Shown: positions 1 through 5,075, counted from the first letter of the stretch. The stretch is 5,131 nt of DNA from Candidatus Heimdallarchaeota archaeon (GCA_030602675.1 JAUVZH010000247.1:1-5131); one strand, 5' to 3'. Numbers and translations are program-made. The notes: a model not told the origin generated them from the letters alone.

Positions 1-2
1 CT

Positions 3-383
3 GTAAATGAATCAGGACGCAGTCAAAAGTTAATAGTAAAGAAATCAATATTCATTTGTACAATCTACAAGGTCAGAAATAAAGAAGAAGCTGAGAAGTT
101 TTTAGCTAAAGTTAAAACAGAATTTAGGAATGCTACACATAATGCTTATGCTTATCGTGTAGGAAACCCAGTTCAATGGGAAGAAAGCACAGATGATGGA
201 GAAATAAAGGGTTGTGCTGGTAAGCCGATTATAGATCTTCTGCGTAAGCAAAACCTTACGAATTTACTGGTTATTGTTACAAGATTTTATGGAGGAATAA
301 AATTAGGACCCAATGGATTGATTAGAAATTACTCAAAAAGTGTAAGTGATTTGATAAAATTAATTGGTGTAGAAGAGCTATAA
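3..383 (+). CDS. IMPACT/YigZ (UPF0029) family protein, 5'-truncated by window edge
   Basis: The open frame from position 3 to a TAA at 381-383 gives 126 visible residues. They carry the IMPACT N-terminal domain signature: an SGRSQ...IVKKSIF opening (visible residues 4-17), THNAYAYRVG (45-54, matching the family H-N-x-x-A-Y motif), a DDGEIKGCAGKPI block (64-76, family form DDGEPxGTAGxPI) and TRFYGGIKLGPNGLIRNYS (93-111). Family members include bacterial YigZ and eukaryotic IMPACT/Yih1. The eukaryotic proteins bind GCN1 and restrain the GCN2 kinase; the role in prokaryotes is unclear. The first visible codon is GTA and homologues begin only a few residues before the SxRS motif, so the start lies just outside the window. 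The protein ends about 15 residues after the last motif, so the second ferredoxin-like domain of the roughly 200-residue YigZ proteins is missing. The protein is soluble. Family assignment is firm; cellular function is unknown. Confidence 0.9.
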   Translation, partial: VNESGRSQKLIVKKSIFICTIYKVRNKEEAEKFLAKVKTEFRNATHNAYAYRVGNPVQWEESTDDGEIKGCAGKPIIDLLRKQNLTNLLVIVTRFYGGIKLGPNGLIRNYSKSVSDLIKLIGVEEL

Positions 384-429
384 ACGGATTATTCCTTGTA
401 AATGCTCAAGTAGGTTTAACATACAATAA

Positions 430-435
430 TTTTTT
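430..435 (+). terminator. T6 tract, possible poly-T terminator after the IMPACT-family gene
   Basis: A run of six T lies 47 nt after the stop of the IMPACT-family gene. It sits in the interior of a weak 7-bp inverted repeat (aacatac at 418-424, gtatgtt at 456-462). Archaeal RNA polymerase can terminate at T-runs without a hairpin, so this is a plausible but weak terminator. Confidence 0.25.
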
Positions 436-483
436 AAGTGCTATCTAAATGGTATGTATGTTTTAAGTAACTGCGATATTTCC

Positions 484-491
484 ATTTATCA
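484..491 (+). promoter_or_regulatory. candidate TATA box for the 7-TM gene
   Basis: The A/T-rich element tttatcat would place a transcription start near 510-514, a short leader upstream of the TTG start at 526. An AGGA at 511-514 could be a weak ribosome-binding site, 11 nt from the TTG. This is an inference from spacing in an AT-rich background. Confidence 0.25.
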
Positions 492-525
492 TAACAATTA
501 AACTAAAACTAGGACATGATAAAAT

Positions 526-1656
526 TTGGTAAATGTAAAGATTATAATTGATGCAATAGCCATTCCTCTTGGTTCTATCGCAACCATTATGATTATATCC
601 AAGAACCGTCACAACATTGCCAATATTCTGATGGGAATTATTGCTTTTTTAGGAGGAGTTCAAGCAGTTATGTTTGACATGCTTAAAGAACACTTTTATG
701 ATATGAATGATCTAAAACCATCAATTTTATTAGCTAAGTTTGCTTATCTATCGATATTTCTTATGACGATTCCTGCCCTTAGTTTTTCGATTTTCTTCTG
801 GAGGGCAAAATATAAGGGAATTCCTAGATACCTTCATTTCTTTGTGTTTTTACCTGCTTTGAGTTTAGCCCTTTGGTTATTTATAGATCCAAATATTATC
901 ACATTAGTTGAAACTCCTTATGGGATTAATAATTTCTTAAAAAAACCTTTCACTGTTTATAGCTCTTTAATTATGTTCCTTGTAATAGCCCTTGTAACAG
1001 TTGAGCTAGGTATGATAGCAAGAAGAACTCGCTCATTTCCGGATTTGCGAAGAAGAATGAATATTTTTGCCATTGGTTTTGGATTAGGTTTTGGTGGGGC
1101 ACTTGTTTCAATTTTCCTTTTTCAGTTTATATTTAAAGATACTATACAACCATCAGCATTGTTTGTGATAATCTTTGCAATTTGTTTTACCTTAGCACTT
1201 TCCACTACTCTAAGTCGAGGGAAAACAAAATTGTGGCACGGTTGCCCGAAGATACTAATAGAAAATAGTGGAGAAACTTTTTGCTTAAATACCGATGACG
1301 GAGAGCCTATACCAGTAAAAGTTATTGATTTGGGTGATATTATTGAAAGAATACAAATTGATACTGAAATATTGAAAACAGGAGCAGAAAATTGTGCAAA
1401 TACTGTTTTTTCAGATGATAATGATTGTATCTGCTGTTTAACAACTCACAACCAAATAAAAGTACTTGAAGAAGAAGTCTCTCGAGAAGAAATGGAATTA
1501 GCTCGTGCTATGAAAATCATGCAAGATAGAGAGCTATGTCCAGAGTGTTTACATAAAATAATTGCATATAGAAAAGAGCATAAAGATAAATCAGATAGTG
1601 AAATTAAAATAATCTTTTTAGGAATCAGGGCAGAAGAATTTTTTGGTGTAGTTTAA
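526..1656 (+). CDS. Seven-transmembrane protein with cysteine-rich cytosolic-type tail, function unknown
   Basis: The protein has 376 residues and I do not recognise the family. Hydrophobic segments are visible at about residues 5-25, 31-53, 67-92, 102-120, 143-165, 179-203 and 211-229, giving seven helices, with basic stretches such as ARRTRS...LRRR (165-177) between them. The soluble tail (about 232-376) carries C240, C253, C290, C301, C303, C304, C338 and C341, with H308 and H343 nearby. The CICC and CPECLHK sequences suggest metal binding. A charged, helix-forming stretch at about 309-336 looks like a short coiled coil. The overall plan is that of a membrane sensor, but there is no histidine-kinase H-box or ATP-binding motif, no GGDEF and no methyl-accepting region. 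The start is TTG at 526: an in-frame TAA at 520-522 excludes anything upstream, and the next ATG (residue 36) would remove the first helix. The stop directly abuts that of the convergent gene, with no spacer. A membrane protein is likely; a sensory role is inference. Confidence 0.85.
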   Translation: MVNVKIIIDAIAIPLGSIATIMIISKNRHNIANILMGIIAFLGGVQAVMFDMLKEHFYDMNDLKPSILLAKFAYLSIFLMTIPALSFSIFFWRAKYKGIPRYLHFFVFLPALSLALWLFIDPNIITLVETPYGINNFLKKPFTVYSSLIMFLVIALVTVELGMIARRTRSFPDLRRRMNIFAIGFGLGFGGALVSIFLFQFIFKDTIQPSALFVIIFAICFTLALSTTLSRGKTKLWHGCPKILIENSGETFCLNTDDGEPIPVKVIDLGDIIERIQIDTEILKTGAENCANTVFSDDNDCICCLTTHNQIKVLEEEVSREEMELARAMKIMQDRELCPECLHKIIAYRKEHKDKSDSEIKIIFLGIRAEEFFGVV

Positions 1657-2163
1657 TTATGTTTTCCAACTTGTGGAATGATATGTTCTTACAATTGGGT
1701 CAAAATTAATCAATAGCTCAAGATCAGAAAAATCGATTTTTTCAACTTTGAATCCTTTAGTACCACATTTCATCATTTTGCTAGAAAGCTTTCCTTCTTC
1801 CACTAATGATCTTATATGATCTAATGGATAACCACGATTCAATTTTGTAAAAAGTTTAAGGACTATTTGATTGCCCAATTTGCTTAAAACTTCAAAAATA
1901 AATTTTATTTGATTTGGAGAATGAGGAACTAAAGAATTACAAAAAACGATAATGTAATCTTTGTTTTTGATAAGCATAAAATCGGGGTTATGTTTTATCG
2001 ATTCATCATCCAAACTAAATCGATTGTGGAGTAAAACATCTTCTGCAAAAATAGGATTGCCTGGGATGTTAATGAAATTTCTTGGAACAAAGTTCTTTCT
2101 TGTACTGTCGACTTGTATCAAGAAAGCGTTTGTTCTTTTTAATACACTCATGGCAATCATCAT
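1657..2163 (-). CDS. Hypothetical soluble protein, function unknown
   Basis: The frame gives 168 residues with no membrane segment, signal peptide or recognisable catalytic motif. The composition is that of a folded globular protein, with a hydrophobic strand-like core (about residues 63-76, ending YIIVFC) followed by an amphipathic helix-like stretch (84-107) and a SLVEEGKLSSKMMKCG segment (119-134). It runs opposite to its neighbours and its TAA (complement of 1657-1659) touches the stop of the 7-TM gene. The longest form starts at ATG 2163. An ATG four codons further in (2151, protein MSVLKRTN...) is an equally good or better start, because GATGAT, one base from the GGTGAT seen elsewhere here, precedes it at suitable spacing. 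The frame upstream on the same strand stops at 2160-2162 and shares an ATGA with the 2163 start, so translational coupling or a frameshift is possible. The coding call rests on length, lack of a competing long frame and protein-like composition. Confidence 0.7.
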   Translation of the reverse strand: MMIAMSVLKRTNAFLIQVDSTRKNFVPRNFINIPGNPIFAEDVLLHNRFSLDDESIKHNPDFMLIKNKDYIIVFCNSLVPHSPNQIKFIFEVLSKLGNQIVLKLFTKLNRGYPLDHIRSLVEEGKLSSKMMKCGTKGFKVEKIDFSDLELLINFDPIVRTYHSTSWKT

Positions 2164-2289
2164 CCAGTAAATTTTATTATCTTTAATTTTCTTCCGATAT
2201 CTTTGTTCATTTTGATAATAATAATCGCACTCATATCAATTAATGAACAAAAGGTAAAAATAGTATTGAGAATATCAGAATGATTTGTT

Positions 2290-2295
2290 GGTGAT
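2290..2295 (+). promoter_or_regulatory. Ribosome-binding site GGTGAT for the 310-residue gene
   Basis: GGTGAT is an exact match to the complement of the 16S rRNA 3' end and lies 4 nt before the TTG at 2300. With the in-frame TGA at 2297-2299 it fixes the TTG start, and it argues against a minus-strand gene covering this spot. Confidence 0.65.
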
Positions 2296-2299
2296 ATGA

Positions 2300-3232
2300 T
2301 TGAATAATTTGATAAAATTTTACCATTCTGACTTAGTAGATGCATTATATTATTTTGAATTTCATGGACCACTAAGAAAAAAAATTGGCTGGGTTGAACA
2401 AGATAAAGATGCTAGAAGATTATACAAAATAATTCGTGAAATTAAATTCTCACGATTCAAGCAATTTTTACCCTGGGCAAGGAATTTTGCAGTAAATTAT
2501 GAAATTGAATCACCAAAGAAATTAGCTTTATTTGTTAAAAGAAATCCTCCTAAAGGTAAATTTGGAGAAAAATGGATTGAGGAGATAACGAAATTAGAAG
2601 ATATAGTTCAAGAGATTCATAATTATTACAAAAATAATGTTTTAACAAAAGAGAGAAGAAAAGACCTCGAGAATATTAGGAATGATATCAAGAAGAAATA
2701 TTCCAAAATGTGGGATAAACTGAAAGAAGAATCTGAGAAATTGCCAGGCATCTCTTGGAAAAGGAAAGAACCAATAATTTGTTTGGTATATCCACTTGAT
2801 GGTCGTTTGTCACATAAACTGAAATTCTCTGATATTGCATATATTGAATCATCGAAATTAACTTTGGAAGATGACTCTTTATTTTTACATGAAGTTGTTA
2901 AATTGTTGAATTATTCAAAACCAATTGGGTCATGGGTAAGACAAGATAAAAAAAGAGGAGTTCGAGCAGTTGCTTATGAGTTATTTACTGAATTACAAAC
3001 ATTGAAGTTAATAAGCAGTTTCAGTGGTAAGAGACCGAATTACAAAGCAATTGTCAACGATAAACTAAACTCAATATGGATACCGTTCATAAGATCCGAT
3101 ATGAGTTTTGATGAAGATGAACTTGAACGAATCCTATCAAATGCTTACAAAATAATTACTAAACATGAATTTGATGCTTTATTCCAACTTGGAGAAATAT
3201 ATACTGAATTAAACATCATTTTGTTGACATAA
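2300..3232 (+). CDS. Hypothetical lysine-rich protein with degenerate HExxH-like motif
   Basis: The protein has 310 residues and no family I can name. Residues 1-85 are basic and aromatic-rich; about 92-150 is a highly charged, helical, coiled-coil-like stretch; 158-165 (PIICLVYP) looks like a core strand. A DSLFLHEVVKLLNYS segment lies at 192-206. HEVVK has the H-E pair of a zinc-peptidase HExxH helix but K201 in place of the second histidine. A further acidic helix, AYELFTELQTLKL (225-237), sits about where gluzincins carry their third ligand. This could be an inactive peptidase-like fold or chance; the family is not established. There is no membrane segment or signal peptide, so it is probably cytosolic. 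The start is TTG at 2300, supported by the GGTGAT site and an upstream in-frame stop. It is divergent from the 168-residue gene and 111 bp before the zinc-ribbon cluster, and nothing links it functionally to either. Confidence 0.8.
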   Translation: MNNLIKFYHSDLVDALYYFEFHGPLRKKIGWVEQDKDARRLYKIIREIKFSRFKQFLPWARNFAVNYEIESPKKLALFVKRNPPKGKFGEKWIEEITKLEDIVQEIHNYYKNNVLTKERRKDLENIRNDIKKKYSKMWDKLKEESEKLPGISWKRKEPIICLVYPLDGRLSHKLKFSDIAYIESSKLTLEDDSLFLHEVVKLLNYSKPIGSWVRQDKKRGVRAVAYELFTELQTLKLISSFSGKRPNYKAIVNDKLNSIWIPFIRSDMSFDEDELERILSNAYKIITKHEFDALFQLGEIYTELNIILLT

Positions 3233-3289
3233 TTGCTATTTTCAATGCAAAAATTCTTCTTCTACTTGTTGCTAGTTAATTCCTTACTG

Positions 3290-3297
3290 TTTTTATA
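3290..3297 (+). promoter_or_regulatory. Candidate TATA box for the first zinc-ribbon gene
   Basis: The sequence tttttata would place transcription start near 3318-3322, leaving a leader of about 25 nt that includes the GGTGAG ribosome-binding site at 3329. A second A/T box at 3308-3316 (taaaataaa) would put the start inside or past that site, so it is less likely. Spacing is the only evidence. Confidence 0.3.
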
Positions 3298-3328
3298 GTT
3301 GATTGATTAAAATAAATTCAGAACTTAA

Positions 3329-3334
3329 GGTGAG
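3329..3334 (+). promoter_or_regulatory. Ribosome-binding site GGTGAG for the first zinc-ribbon gene
   Basis: GGTGAG lies 9 nt before the TTG at 3344. An in-frame TAA at 3326-3328 excludes earlier starts. This gene opens TTG AGT AGC, and the same opening (TTG AGT AGT) at 4501 is the basis for choosing the start of the third paralogue. Confidence 0.6.
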
Positions 3335-3343
3335 ACAAAAAAA

Positions 3344-3820
3344 TTGAGTAGCAATAATTCAGTCTTCTGTCCTTATTGCGGTTCACCACAAGAAAAAGGA
3401 CAAAAATTCTGTAGTTCATGTGGAGCCTCATTGGATACCTCAAAATCCTCATCAGAAGACACAGGTGTAAAAATTATTAGAGAAACGTCTTTACATGAAG
3501 TAACCTCTCAAAGTCCTGTTGTACAACAAGATTATACCTATGGGTCTGCTCCAAGTCAAAGCTATGTTGGTACTACCGTTGAAGCTCCAAAAGATAATGC
3601 AACAATAGCAATAATCTTGGGAGCTATAGGCTTCGTATTTAGCTGCTTTCTACTTCCAATAATTGGATTAACTTTTGTTAGAAAGGCCGAGGAGAACAAT
3701 GAAGATCAACAGCTTATTACAATCGCTAAACTACTAAATTGGATACAACTGGGAATACAAATTGTTGGGCTCTTATTTGGTTTAGGTTATCTAATATGGT
3801 TTCTTGTAATGTGGTACTGA
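3344..3820 (+). CDS. Zinc-ribbon membrane protein with two transmembrane helices (divergent member of cluster)
   Basis: The protein has 158 residues. An N-terminal zinc ribbon with two CxxCG knuckles (C9-P-Y-C12 and C23-S-S-C26) should bind one zinc ion. A Ser/Gln/Thr-rich, probably disordered linker follows at about 28-85. The C-terminus has two hydrophobic helices, about 86-112 and 129-156, joined by a charged loop (RKAEENNEDQQ, 113-123). The layout matches the two downstream genes, but the membrane part is diverged and only loosely resembles DUF4190. With no signal peptide, the ribbon is probably cytosolic and the protein anchored by a C-terminal hairpin. Proteins of this type are widespread and uncharacterised; the ribbon could bind a partner protein or nucleic acid, or act structurally. 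The TTG start is supported by a GGTGAG site. A hairpin terminator follows at 3847-3882, so the gene is probably a separate transcript. Confidence 0.85.
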   Translation: MSSNNSVFCPYCGSPQEKGQKFCSSCGASLDTSKSSSEDTGVKIIRETSLHEVTSQSPVVQQDYTYGSAPSQSYVGTTVEAPKDNATIAIILGAIGFVFSCFLLPIIGLTFVRKAEENNEDQQLITIAKLLNWIQLGIQIVGLLFGLGYLIWFLVMWY

Positions 3821-3837
3821 TACAAATAGTACTTGTA
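3821..3837. repeat. 17-bp near-palindrome immediately after a stop codon
   Basis: The sequence tacaaatagtacttgta is palindromic except for one mismatched pair around a central G. It starts at the base after the TGA of the first zinc-ribbon gene and lies 10 bp before the stronger hairpin at 3847. It could be an operator-like site or an accessory 3'-end stem; chance is possible at this AT content. Confidence 0.3.
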
Positions 3838-3846
3838 GTCATGCGG

Positions 3847-3882
3847 ATTAGCAAATAAGTTTCAAGCTTTGCTAATTTTTTT
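3847..3882 (+). terminator. Hairpin plus T7 intrinsic-type terminator
   Basis: A perfect 9-bp inverted repeat (attagcaaa 3847-3855, tttgctaat 3868-3876) with a 12-nt loop runs directly into seven T (3876-3882), then C and five more T. Two G-T wobble pairs can extend the base of the stem. It ends the first zinc-ribbon transcript and separates it from the duplicated pair. The T-tract alone would serve in an archaeon; the hairpin is bacterial in style. Confidence 0.65.
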
Positions 3883-3960
3883 CTTTTTCATTATTCCATA
3901 AGTTATTGCACATTTTACAGTAATAAGACTAAGAATCTTAATATCTAGCTTTTACTATAA

Positions 3961-3968
3961 TTAAATAC
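3961..3968 (+). promoter_or_regulatory. Candidate TATA box, first duplicated gene
   Basis: The sequence ttaaatac lies at the left edge of the duplicated block. Typical archaeal spacing puts the transcription start near 3988-3991, just before the GGTGGAG site. Its conservation in copy 2 (4458, one change within the 8 bp) supports each copy having its own promoter. Confidence 0.45.
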
Positions 3969-3990
3969 CTATTAGAATACGAAATAATTT

Positions 3991-3997
3991 GGTGGAG
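3991..3997 (+). promoter_or_regulatory. Ribosome-binding site GGTGGAG deciding the start at 4004
   Basis: The site lies 6 nt before TTG 4004. A longer in-frame TTG at 3989 would place this motif inside the coding region, leave that TTG with no ribosome-binding site, and add five residues absent from the first paralogue. Confidence 0.6.
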
Positions 3998-4003
3998 AAA
4001 GTA

Positions 4004-4432
4004 TTGAATAATGAAAGTAAACATTGTCCATTTTGTGGTTCATCTGTAGAGAAAGGATCAGTTTTCTGTCAAAACTGTGGTGTATCTATTACAGGGGCTG
4101 AAAAACCTACCCCTGCACCTGCTCCTCAACCAGTACCACAAAGTCAATATCAAGATGGTACAGCTGCATATCAATCACCTACAACAACTGTCTATGTTGC
4201 ACAACCAGCAACTCAAGATGATTCTTTAGCAACAGTATCTTTAGTAATGGGAATACTTGGTTTTGTATGTCTGTTTGGAATTGGTAGTATAATAGCAGTC
4301 ATTACAGGTCATATTTCTTACAGTCGTTCTAAAACCCCAGTAGCTATTGCCGGACTGGTTCTAGGCTACATTCCTATTATTGCTGGGCTAATCTGGCTTA
4401 TAATTTGGATAATAATAATAGCAACATTGTGA
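4004..4432 (+). CDS. Zinc-ribbon DUF4190-like membrane protein, tandem paralogue A
   Basis: The protein has 142 residues from TTG 4004 (147 if read from TTG 3989). The zinc ribbon has C8-P-F-C11 and C22-Q-N-C25. A Pro/Ala/Gln/Tyr-rich linker (about 34-70, PTPAPAPQPVPQ then SQYQ) leads to a membrane hairpin with the DUF4190 pattern: LATVSLVMGILGFVC (75-89), the GIGSIIAVITGHISYSRS loop with its G-H pair at 102-103, and AIAGLVLGYIPIIAG (114-128). Helices are about 75-100 and 112-141. DUF4190 is a small membrane domain of unknown function; the ribbon is expected to face the cytosol. The gene starts at the left edge of a 497-bp duplication and ends 68 bp before TTG 4501. No T-run lies between the two, so read-through into paralogue B is possible in addition to B's own promoter. 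Family assignment is good; function is unknown. Confidence 0.88.
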   Translation: MNNESKHCPFCGSSVEKGSVFCQNCGVSITGAEKPTPAPAPQPVPQSQYQDGTAAYQSPTTTVYVAQPATQDDSLATVSLVMGILGFVCLFGIGSIIAVITGHISYSRSKTPVAIAGLVLGYIPIIAGLIWLIIWIIIIATL

Positions 4433-4457
4433 TTAATATCATAAACAAAAAATGACA

Positions 4458-4465
4458 TTAAATGC
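4458..4465 (+). promoter_or_regulatory. Candidate TATA box, second duplicated gene
   Basis: The sequence ttaaatgc is the copy of the element at 3961 with one A-to-G change. It predicts a transcription start near 4485-4488. The change could weaken this promoter relative to that of copy 1. Confidence 0.4.
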
Positions 4466-4487
4466 CTATTTGAATACAAAATAATTT

Positions 4488-4494
4488 GGTGGAG
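4488..4494 (+). promoter_or_regulatory. Ribosome-binding site GGTGGAG deciding the start at 4501
   Basis: This is the same motif and 6-nt spacing as in copy 1. It supports TTG 4501 (TTG AGT AGT, as in the 3344 gene) over the in-frame TTG at 4486. Confidence 0.6.
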
Positions 4495-4500
4495 AAAATA

Positions 4501-4926
4501 TTGAGTAGTGAAACTAAACATTGTCCATTTTGTGGTTCATCTGTAGAGAAAGGATCAGTTTTCTGTCAAAACTGTGGGGCATCTATTACAGGGGTTGAAG
4601 AAACAACACCCGCTCCTCATCCAGCCCCGCCACAACCTCAAAGTCAATATCAATATGGAACAGATGCTTATCAACAACCTGCAACTGTTTACGTTCCAGA
4701 ACCTAGAAAAGATGATTCCCTTGCTAATCTTTCCTTAATTATGGGGATACTTGGTTGTGTATGTCTGTTTGGAATTGGTAGTATAGTAGCAGTCATCACA
4801 GGTCATATATCCTATGGTCGTTCGAAAAGTCCTTCAGCTCTCATCGGAATGATTCTGGGATACATTGTTGTTGCTGGTGGGTTAATTTGGCTTGTTTTCT
4901 ATTTGGTAATGTTTAGAGGACTCTAA
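4501..4926 (+). CDS. Zinc-ribbon DUF4190-like membrane protein, tandem paralogue B
   Basis: The protein has 141 residues from TTG 4501 (146 from TTG 4486). The zinc ribbon (C8-P-F-C11, C22-Q-N-C25) matches paralogue A in every residue from K6 to G26. The linker (about 32-68) is again Pro/Gln/Tyr-rich (TTPAPHPAPPQPQSQYQYG) but differs by substitutions and indels. The DUF4190-like hairpin follows: LANLSLIMGILGCVC (74-88), GIGSIVAVITGHISYGRS (91-108) and SALIGMILGYIVVAGG (112-127). Helices are about 73-99 and 112-137. The second helix diverges most from A, and the C-terminus ends FRGL where A ends in a hydrophobic run, so the two may pair with different membrane partners. The gene is the last of the cluster, with a hairpin terminator about 100 bp downstream. 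Confidence 0.88.
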   Translation: MSSETKHCPFCGSSVEKGSVFCQNCGASITGVEETTPAPHPAPPQPQSQYQYGTDAYQQPATVYVPEPRKDDSLANLSLIMGILGCVCLFGIGSIVAVITGHISYGRSKSPSALIGMILGYIVVAGGLIWLVFYLVMFRGL

Positions 4927-5024
4927 ATAGTTCCTTGATTATAAAATGGTAGAGTCAACAATGAAATGTGCACATAATTTGTACACTTAGACGAAGTGAT
5001 AGTTAGATGTTGATATGTGATATT

Positions 5025-5075
5025 AAATGTCATGGGAATCGAAAAAATTCCCATGTAACATTTCCATTTTTTTTT
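5025..5075 (+). terminator. Long hairpin followed by T9, intrinsic-type terminator
   Basis: A perfect 9-bp inverted repeat (catgggaat 5031-5039, attcccatg 5047-5055; 7-nt loop cgaaaaa) is extended by six more pairs (aaatgt 5025-5030, acattt 5058-5063) across a 2-nt bulge. Three bases later comes a run of nine T (5067-5075). The T-run is only on the plus strand, so it serves transcription from the left: the zinc-ribbon genes or a small RNA in 4927-5075. No gene is visible in 5076-5131. Confidence 0.65.

Larger units (their letters stand above)
3960..4432 (+). repeat. Tandem duplication unit, copy 1 (promoter plus zinc-ribbon/DUF4190 gene)
   Basis: This matches copy 2 with an offset of exactly 497 bp across the promoter, ribosome-binding site and zinc-ribbon codons. 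Similarity begins sharply at 3960/4457. The stretch 4018-4080 is identical to 4515-4577 over 63 bp. The linker codons contain indels, the first membrane helix is again similar, and the second helix and 3' flank are diverged. Confidence 0.85.
4457..4926 (+). repeat. Tandem duplication unit, copy 2
   Basis: This is the direct repeat of 3960-4432. From the TATA-like box to the TTG start (4458-4500 against 3961-4003) only four of 43 bases differ and there are no gaps. The 3' flank after 4926 shares nothing obvious with that after 4432, so the duplication ended within or just after the coding region or has decayed there. Confidence 0.85.

Noticed and set aside
384..525. 7-bp inverted repeat (418-424 and 456-462) as a riboswitch or terminator stem
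   Set aside because: The stem is short, the loop is over 30 nt and A/T-rich, and no T-run follows the second arm. Expected by chance at this composition.
526..1656. Calling the 7-TM protein a histidine kinase or chemoreceptor
   Set aside because: The tail has no H-box, N/G-box ATP site, HAMP-like segment or methylation helix, so only the seven helices and cysteines can be stated.
1961..2170. 69-residue open frame on the plus strand
   Set aside because: It lies wholly antisense to the 168-residue minus-strand gene, has no ribosome-binding site and ends in a hydrophobic, low-information tail. It looks like a shadow frame.
2160..2372. 70-residue open frame on the minus strand as a gene
   Set aside because: It overlaps the well-supported start and ribosome-binding site of the plus-strand gene at 2300, has no clear ribosome-binding site and resembles no family I know. 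It is kept only as a finding because of the ATGA overlap.
2300..3232. Calling the 310-residue protein an active zinc metallopeptidase
   Set aside because: HEVVK lacks the second histidine ligand and no other HExxH is present.
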